Assembly (NCBI RefSeq): GCF_003576645.1 | Contig: NC_044918.1 | Location: 29,078,660 to 29,142,659 of the forward strand | Length of the DNA stretch: 64,000 nucleotides | Source: Ipomoea triloba | Lineage: Eukaryota; Streptophyta; Magnoliopsida; Solanales; Convolvulaceae | Reading direction: 5' to 3' | Part shown: positions 59,081 through 64,000 of the stretch, in pieces | How the letters are laid out: each line of letters opens with the position of its first letter | Numbering within the stretch: the first letter of the stretch is position 1 | Made by a program: the position numbers and the translations under genes | Notes under the pieces: generated by a model | The model's input: only the letters and a program-made list of their open reading frames with translations | Database searches by the model: none | What the model was told of the DNA's origin: nothing

Positions 59081-59365
59081 TCAAAGCTTCCTTCTTCCCT
59101 TGACAATAAAAATGGATACCCCATTTGAGCTAATAGTTTCCCAATAAAATGGGCACGACTCCGGGGTCCCATGGCTCCATCAATACTATCTCTTCAAAAA
59201 ATACAAAAAAAAAAAAAAAAAAGAAGAACAATTTGAGCATATCAACTGAAAAAAGTAGTATGTGATAAAAATGTTTCCATGTTTAATGTATTTTCTTATT
59301 TTTTGTTTTGACAAAATAGGCATTGAGCTAAAAGGCATCATATAAGCTCCTATAATTATATACTT

Positions 59366-59549
59366 TGTATTACGACTATGTATTCTAGTTACACTAAAAT
59401 TCATTCTTCTTCTCTTTGTAGTATTGTAAATTTATATTTTATCATTTCTGATTTGACTATGACTCTTTGTATTCTTATAAATACATTTCCTGTACGTTGT
59501 AAATAAGATTGATCAATAATAAAACTTTTTTCCAAAATTATTGTTATCA
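59366..59549 (+). repeat. Candidate LTR (right part) of second copia element
   Basis: It ends in CA at 59548-59549, two bases before the primer-binding site, and contains a TATA-like 'tcttataaatacatt' at about 59474. The left boundary (TG at 59366) is a guess. No matching right LTR is present. Confidence 0.45.
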
Positions 59550-61290
59550 TCTGGTATCAGTAGACCAAATGATTTATGGCCGCAAACCCTGCCAACGTCG
59601 TTGCCACCACCAACCCACACATCGCGCAGTCTTTGGCCAGCGAAACTGCCACCACAACCTCTTCAATTCCTCTCACACCGTCTCAGATATTACCCCTCCA
59701 ACCCCAGTCCCAATAAATACCCTACAAACAACCCATCACTTTATCTCCATTAAACTTACATCCTCAAACTACCTTTCTAGAATACTCAACTTGTTTTATT
59801 TCTTCGTGGTCAAAATCTCAATAGATACGTTGATTGCACATTAACGTGTCTGGCTTCTTTTATTCAGGCTCTGGATAGGTGTTCCATTGTAGCCAATCTT
59901 GCCATTGAAAATTAGGTCCGTCAGGATTCTTCCATCTTGTTCATGCTCATCTCGTTTTTGTCCAATGAGGTTATGTATGTTGTAGTGGGACATACCACGT
60001 CCCGGGCTCTATGACAAGCTATTGAAGTCACATTTGGGTCCTCCTCTCGAGCACGATCTTAGAGTCCCCTTAGTTAACTGCAATTTTTGCGCCAAGGAGT
60101 TCCACTACGAGTGAGTATCTTAGCAAAGCTAATGTTTTATATCTATTCAAACGCCTATGTCCTGAGTACCATGCAATGGTCTCCTCATTGACCACCAAGG
60201 AACATGTGACAATTAATCAGCTCAATGACTATCTCACTGCACATCAGGTCATCTACACGGATGACATTTCTTTAACTGTTTCCTTGGAACCACCAGCAAC
60301 ACGTGTTGCCCAACGGGGGCCATCCACTACCTCACAACCGGAATGCACTACCCATACTAATCAACCTCGTGGACATGGTTATGGCAATAAAGGGGGCTGG
60401 GGTCGTGGACGTGGTCGTCGCTACGTTTCAAAGTGTCAAATCCACAACAACCTTGGTCATACTACCTGCAATGCTATAAAAGATATTCTAGAGCTCTTGG
60501 TCCTCAAACAAATATGACTTATGTTGATGATCTCGACATCGCTTCGTTCTCACAGAACTGGCTCCCGGACACTGGTGCCACCCATCATGCCACTCCAAAT
60601 TCCTCTTCATTATAATAGGTAGAAGAGTACGCGAACAATGGCACTCTTCAAGTTGGTAATGGTACATGTTTTTATATTTCTAGTATTAGAAACATTTCTA
60701 TATCATCTCCCTCGTATTTCCTTCAACTACAAAATGTGTTGCATGTTCTTGCCCAAACCAACTGTCTTCTATCTGTCAAACATTTTGCCACCAACAATAA
60801 TGTTTTCTTTGAGCTTCATCCATCTTTTTTTTTTTTTTTTTTTGTGAAAGATCTCACCACCAACTAAGTTCTACTTAAAAGGATAAAGCTCGTGGGGAAG
60901 GGGGCGAGGTTATATAAACTTCCAATCCAAAAACCTATGGCATTCATCACATAAAAAACGTAACACCATCAGAAGTTTGGCACAACTGTCTTGGTCACCT
61001 CCACTCTAGGTTTTGCACAACATTCTACGTCACTGTCAAATGTCAAAATCCTCAAATAATACTAATACACTTTGTTCTGCCTATCAACTAGGGAAATCCT
61101 CACAAATTCCTTTAGAAAGAGTCACACAGTCTAGTTTTTTTTTGTATTAGACCTAATTTACACAAATATTTGGGGACCATCCCCAAATCTATCTAATAAA
61201 GATCATCGTTATTTTGCTATACTTGTTGATGATTATTTTTGCTATACTTTGTTTTTTCCCAAATGGGGGGGGGGGGGGTACAAAAAATGG

Positions 61291-61640
61291 NNNNNNNNNN
61301 NNNNNNNNNNNNNNNNNNNNNNNNNNNNNNNNNNNNNNNNNNNNNNNNNNNNNNNNNNNNNNNNNNNNNNNNNNNNNNNNNNNNNNNNNNNNNNNNNNNN
61401 NNNNNNNNNNNNNNNNNNNNNNNNNNNNNNNNNNNNNNNNNNNNNNNNNNNNNNNNNNNNNNNNNNNNNNNNNNNNNNNNNNNNNNNNNNNNNNNNNNNN
61501 NNNNNNNNNNNNNNNNNNNNNNNNNNNNNNNNNNNNNNNNNNNNNNNNNNNNNNNNNNNNNNNNNNNNNNNNNNNNNNNNNNNNNNNNNNNNNNNNNNNN
61601 NNNNNNNNNNNNNNNNNNNNNNNNNNNNNNNNNNNNNNNN
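61291..61640. other. Assembly gap (350 N)
   Basis: N run inside the copia element. Both sides carry the same motif, poly-T, 'cccaaa', a G run of about 15, then '(a)tacaaaaa', suggesting the gap was bridged by low-complexity sequence. Confidence 0.99.
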
Positions 61641-61687
61641 TTTTTTTTTTTTTTTTTTTTTTTTTTCCCAAAGGGGGGGGGGGGGGG

Positions 61688-61855
61688 ATACAAAAACGTT
61701 AGGCACACTCTTCGCTAGTCTTGGAATTGCCTATCATCAATCCCGTGCTTATAGACATGAGCAAAATGTTAGGGAGATACAAAAACGTTAGGCACACTCT
61801 TCGCTAGTCTTGGAATTGCCTATCATCGATCTCATGCTTATAGACATGAGCAAAA
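61688..61855 (+). repeat. 89-bp tandem duplication in the integrase region
   Basis: 'atacaaaaacgttaggcaca' starts at 61688 and again at 61777. The copies differ by three transitions (caatcccgtg against cgatctcatg), so the duplication is not a simple copy error of the assembly. Confidence 0.9.
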
Positions 61856-62899
61856 TGGGCATGTTGGAAGATGCCATAGGCATATTGTCGAAACCGGTCT
61901 CATGTTACTTGCCCAAGCCTTTGTACCCCCTAGATTCTGGGCTTATTCTTATTAAACTGTAGTTTTCTAATCAATCGTATGCCCTCCACAACATTAAACA
62001 ACCTGAGCCCTTATAGCATACTTTACAAAAGAAATCTTGACTACTCATTCCTCTGTGTATTTGGTTGTCTTTGTTTAACCTATTTTCGTATTTACAATAG
62101 ACATAAAATAGAGTTTCATTCTGCCTCGTCTGTCTTTTTCAGGTTCCTAATTCATTTAGAGGATATCATTGTCTGAATCTCAATACTAGAAAAATTCTTA
62201 CTGTTTGCAATGTTCGATTTGATGAGAATATTTTTCCTTTTGCAGCTACAAAGTCTCCACATGGTACTTACTCATGCTTGTGATGCAATGCCATGTGCTA
62301 TCGTCAACACACAAAGGGAAACAACTTGTCAAAAAATCGACACGAGTGTATCGCCAACGTGTCGCAGATCTAGAAGGGGACACGACCATGACACGCCAAT
62401 GGCATGGTCGTGTCCCCAATCTCCCCTCCCCCTGGAAATTTTTCTTCATGATCACCCTCCAGCTATTCCTTCTAAGCCTGAGTGACGTCGACCACCACGC
62501 TCAACTCAACGTACACATCCTATGGTCCTCCGACACATGACTCGTGAATCTATAGGTAACAAAGCTATAATTGTATATTTTCATGTATAGATGACTCTGG
62601 ACCCACATGCCATTCCTAGGCCGTAAAGAGACCCGAATAACGAACAACAATAGACGAAGAATTTTGCTCTCGTTCACAACAATACTTGGAAGTTGGTTCC
62701 ACATGAACGAGATATGAACGTCATTGGATGCAAATGGGTTTTTAGAATCAAGAAAAAAGTTAATGGGCAATTGAACGATATAAAGTCAAACTTGTTGCAA
62801 AAGAATTCAATCAAGTTGAAGGAGAAGATTATTTTGACACTTTCAGTCTGGTGGTCAAACCAATTACAAATTGATTATTTTGACGATTTTGAAATTTCA

Positions 62900-63268
62900 T
62901 GGAATAAAAAAAAAAGATATTCAAAATTTAAATCCACGTACTAGTTAGACTGAACCAAAAGTTCAAAAGATAATGAATATGTAAATTTTAGCAAATAATC
63001 TACCATGCATATATATTAATCGTAAAGGGTGACTAGATCTCATATACCTTCCCGAACTTGGACCGAATATATATACCGATGTTCCTTAATGTAAGAAGTG
63101 TGGGAGACCTAACGGTGTAAAAGATAAGAATCCATAGAAGCTAAATATATTAAAGACACTTAACTTTGTTACTATTGAAATCTCCTAAAGACACTTAACT
63201 TTGTTACTATTGAAATCTCCTAAAAAATTTTGACTCTTGAAGACATTCGTCTACAAGGTGAAAAAACC
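62900..63268. other. Gene-free stretch
   Basis: No gene is seen. A 33-bp direct repeat, 'taaagacacttaactttgtt' with 'actattgaaatctccta', occurs twice at about 63151 and 63187. Confidence 0.5.
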
Positions 63269-63363
63269 CTTTTTTTTAGTACTACTTGCCTCCACTATGG
63301 CTCGAACTCACCCCCTTCTATATGGGTGTAACCGGGTTCCACTAGACCACAAGTTCATTGGCA
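63269..63363 (-). mobile_element. tRNA-derived SINE, minus strand, 3'-truncated
   Basis: Read on the minus strand: 'aatgaacttgtggtctagtg' (box A), 'gtgagttcgagccatagtgg' (box B region) and 'aggcaagtagtac', ending at a T8 run that represents the tail. It lacks the family's 3' body. Confidence 0.78.
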
Positions 63364-64000
63364 ATTACTAAAGATAATTGGTGCTTCAGAACTACTTTTT
63401 GTGTGTGCGCTTTCCTTTTCTTTTTCGTCGAATCAATACTAAACGACAGACGGTAAAAAATGCTACTCTCGAAAGAAATTCTTAGCATTTTCTGTATTCA
63501 TAGCAACATTGAACATTATTCGGAAGACTCACAAGAATATAAGAATGGGGAAAACGTCAAGAAAATTAAATATTTGCATTGATTTATAAATGCTACACAT
63601 GGAAATAAATAAGCAATTGAAAACAATGATAAAAGCCTCGTGATGTCCATTGTTATTGCGGGTCCCACCCTCTCTAAAGAAATAGACAAAGCTTTAGCCA
63701 TTGAAAATTTAGAAAGTAAACCATCATCCCTCCCGTATATATCATCAACATCAACTATGACATGGCTGACCCCCCAAATTTTAACACACTTCCTTATCTT
63801 CTACGTAAAACATTGATCATGAGTATTAATTCACCACATATAATAACTAATAATGAAGTGTTATGATGCATATGATATTAGGCAAAAACATGTATGAGAT
63901 CAGAATCATTATCGATGAAACAGGTCGGATTCTAAACAATGGAGTGTGTAAATATCACAATTACAACTATAAATTTATACTCCGTAATATTATATTTATC
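63364..64000. other. Gene-free AT-rich edge
   Basis: No gene or element is recognised before the window ends. Confidence 0.35.

Larger units (their letters stand above)
59550..62890 (+). pseudogene. Degenerate Ty1/copia retrotransposon (gag, protease, integrase, start of reverse transcriptase)
   Basis: The primer-binding site TGGTATCAG (59552-59560, initiator Met tRNA type) is followed by gag from ATG 59576, with the copia signature SIKLTSSNYL in a shifted frame at about 59742. The gag C-terminus lies around 60176-60460; its zinc knuckle is altered (CQIHNNLGHTTC, with His for the second Cys). The protease motif WLPDTGATHHATP is at about 60560-60595. Integrase remnants (LGIAYH, the spacer, and YSFLCVFGCLCLTYF) lie at 61700-62110. 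A reverse transcriptase start (MNVIGCKWVFRIKKK) is at about 62712-62760, after which frames break and similarity ends near 62890. Multiple stops, frameshifts, an 89-bp internal duplication and an N gap make it inactive. Confidence 0.88.

Overview
The window looks like nuclear DNA of a flowering plant, a eudicot and probably an asterid. Coding exons with GT-AG introns are sparse and lie in very AT-rich DNA packed with transposable elements. The protein types point the same way: a UGT79-type glycosyltransferase, a MORN-repeat PIP5K, a single C2H2 QALGGH zinc finger with an EAR motif, and the TPLATE-complex muniscin TML. Ipomoea or another Convolvulaceae is my guess and is inference only. No bacterial, organellar or CRISPR content is seen.

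Layout. 1-5.3 kb: a (TA)n tract, a 399-bp Mutator-like MITE with a perfect 9-bp target duplication, a SINE and a decayed 5' part of a Ty1/copia element. 5.37-6.74 kb: an intact intronless UGT79-like gene (minus strand), with a duplicated copy of its leader about 1 kb upstream. 8.35-12.68 kb: a non-autonomous Helitron whose 5' end has been amplified into a tandem array of 206-bp units. 15.4-19.8 kb: an eight-coding-exon PIP5K gene (plus). 22.46-23.43 kb: a Mutator-like foldback element with captured GC-rich sequence. 23.4-41.3 kb: gene-free DNA with MITEs, a hAT MITE, SINEs, (TA)n-bounded elements and a segment represented more than once around short N gaps. 41.56-41.96 kb: a small C2H2 repressor-type transcription factor (plus). 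43.05-44.94 kb: Harbinger-like and Mutator-like MITEs. 47.27-49.19 kb: TML, single exon (plus). 49.2-54.4 kb: an N gap, an exact 1.66-kb duplication joined by one N, and a foldback element built from ATTCACA-type minisatellite. 59.4-62.9 kb: a second decayed copia element interrupted by an N gap.

The four genes are ordinary single genes with unrelated jobs: flavonoid or anthocyanin glycosylation, phosphoinositide signalling, transcriptional repression and clathrin-mediated endocytosis. They do not form a cluster. PIP5K and TML both act at the plasma membrane, but their 28-kb separation suggests coincidence. I found no undescribed system. The strongest observations are the Helitron with its 5'-end array, two Mutator-like elements with exact 9-bp target duplications, a hAT element with an exact 8-bp duplication, a SINE family with datable insertions, and duplications that look like unmerged contig ends.
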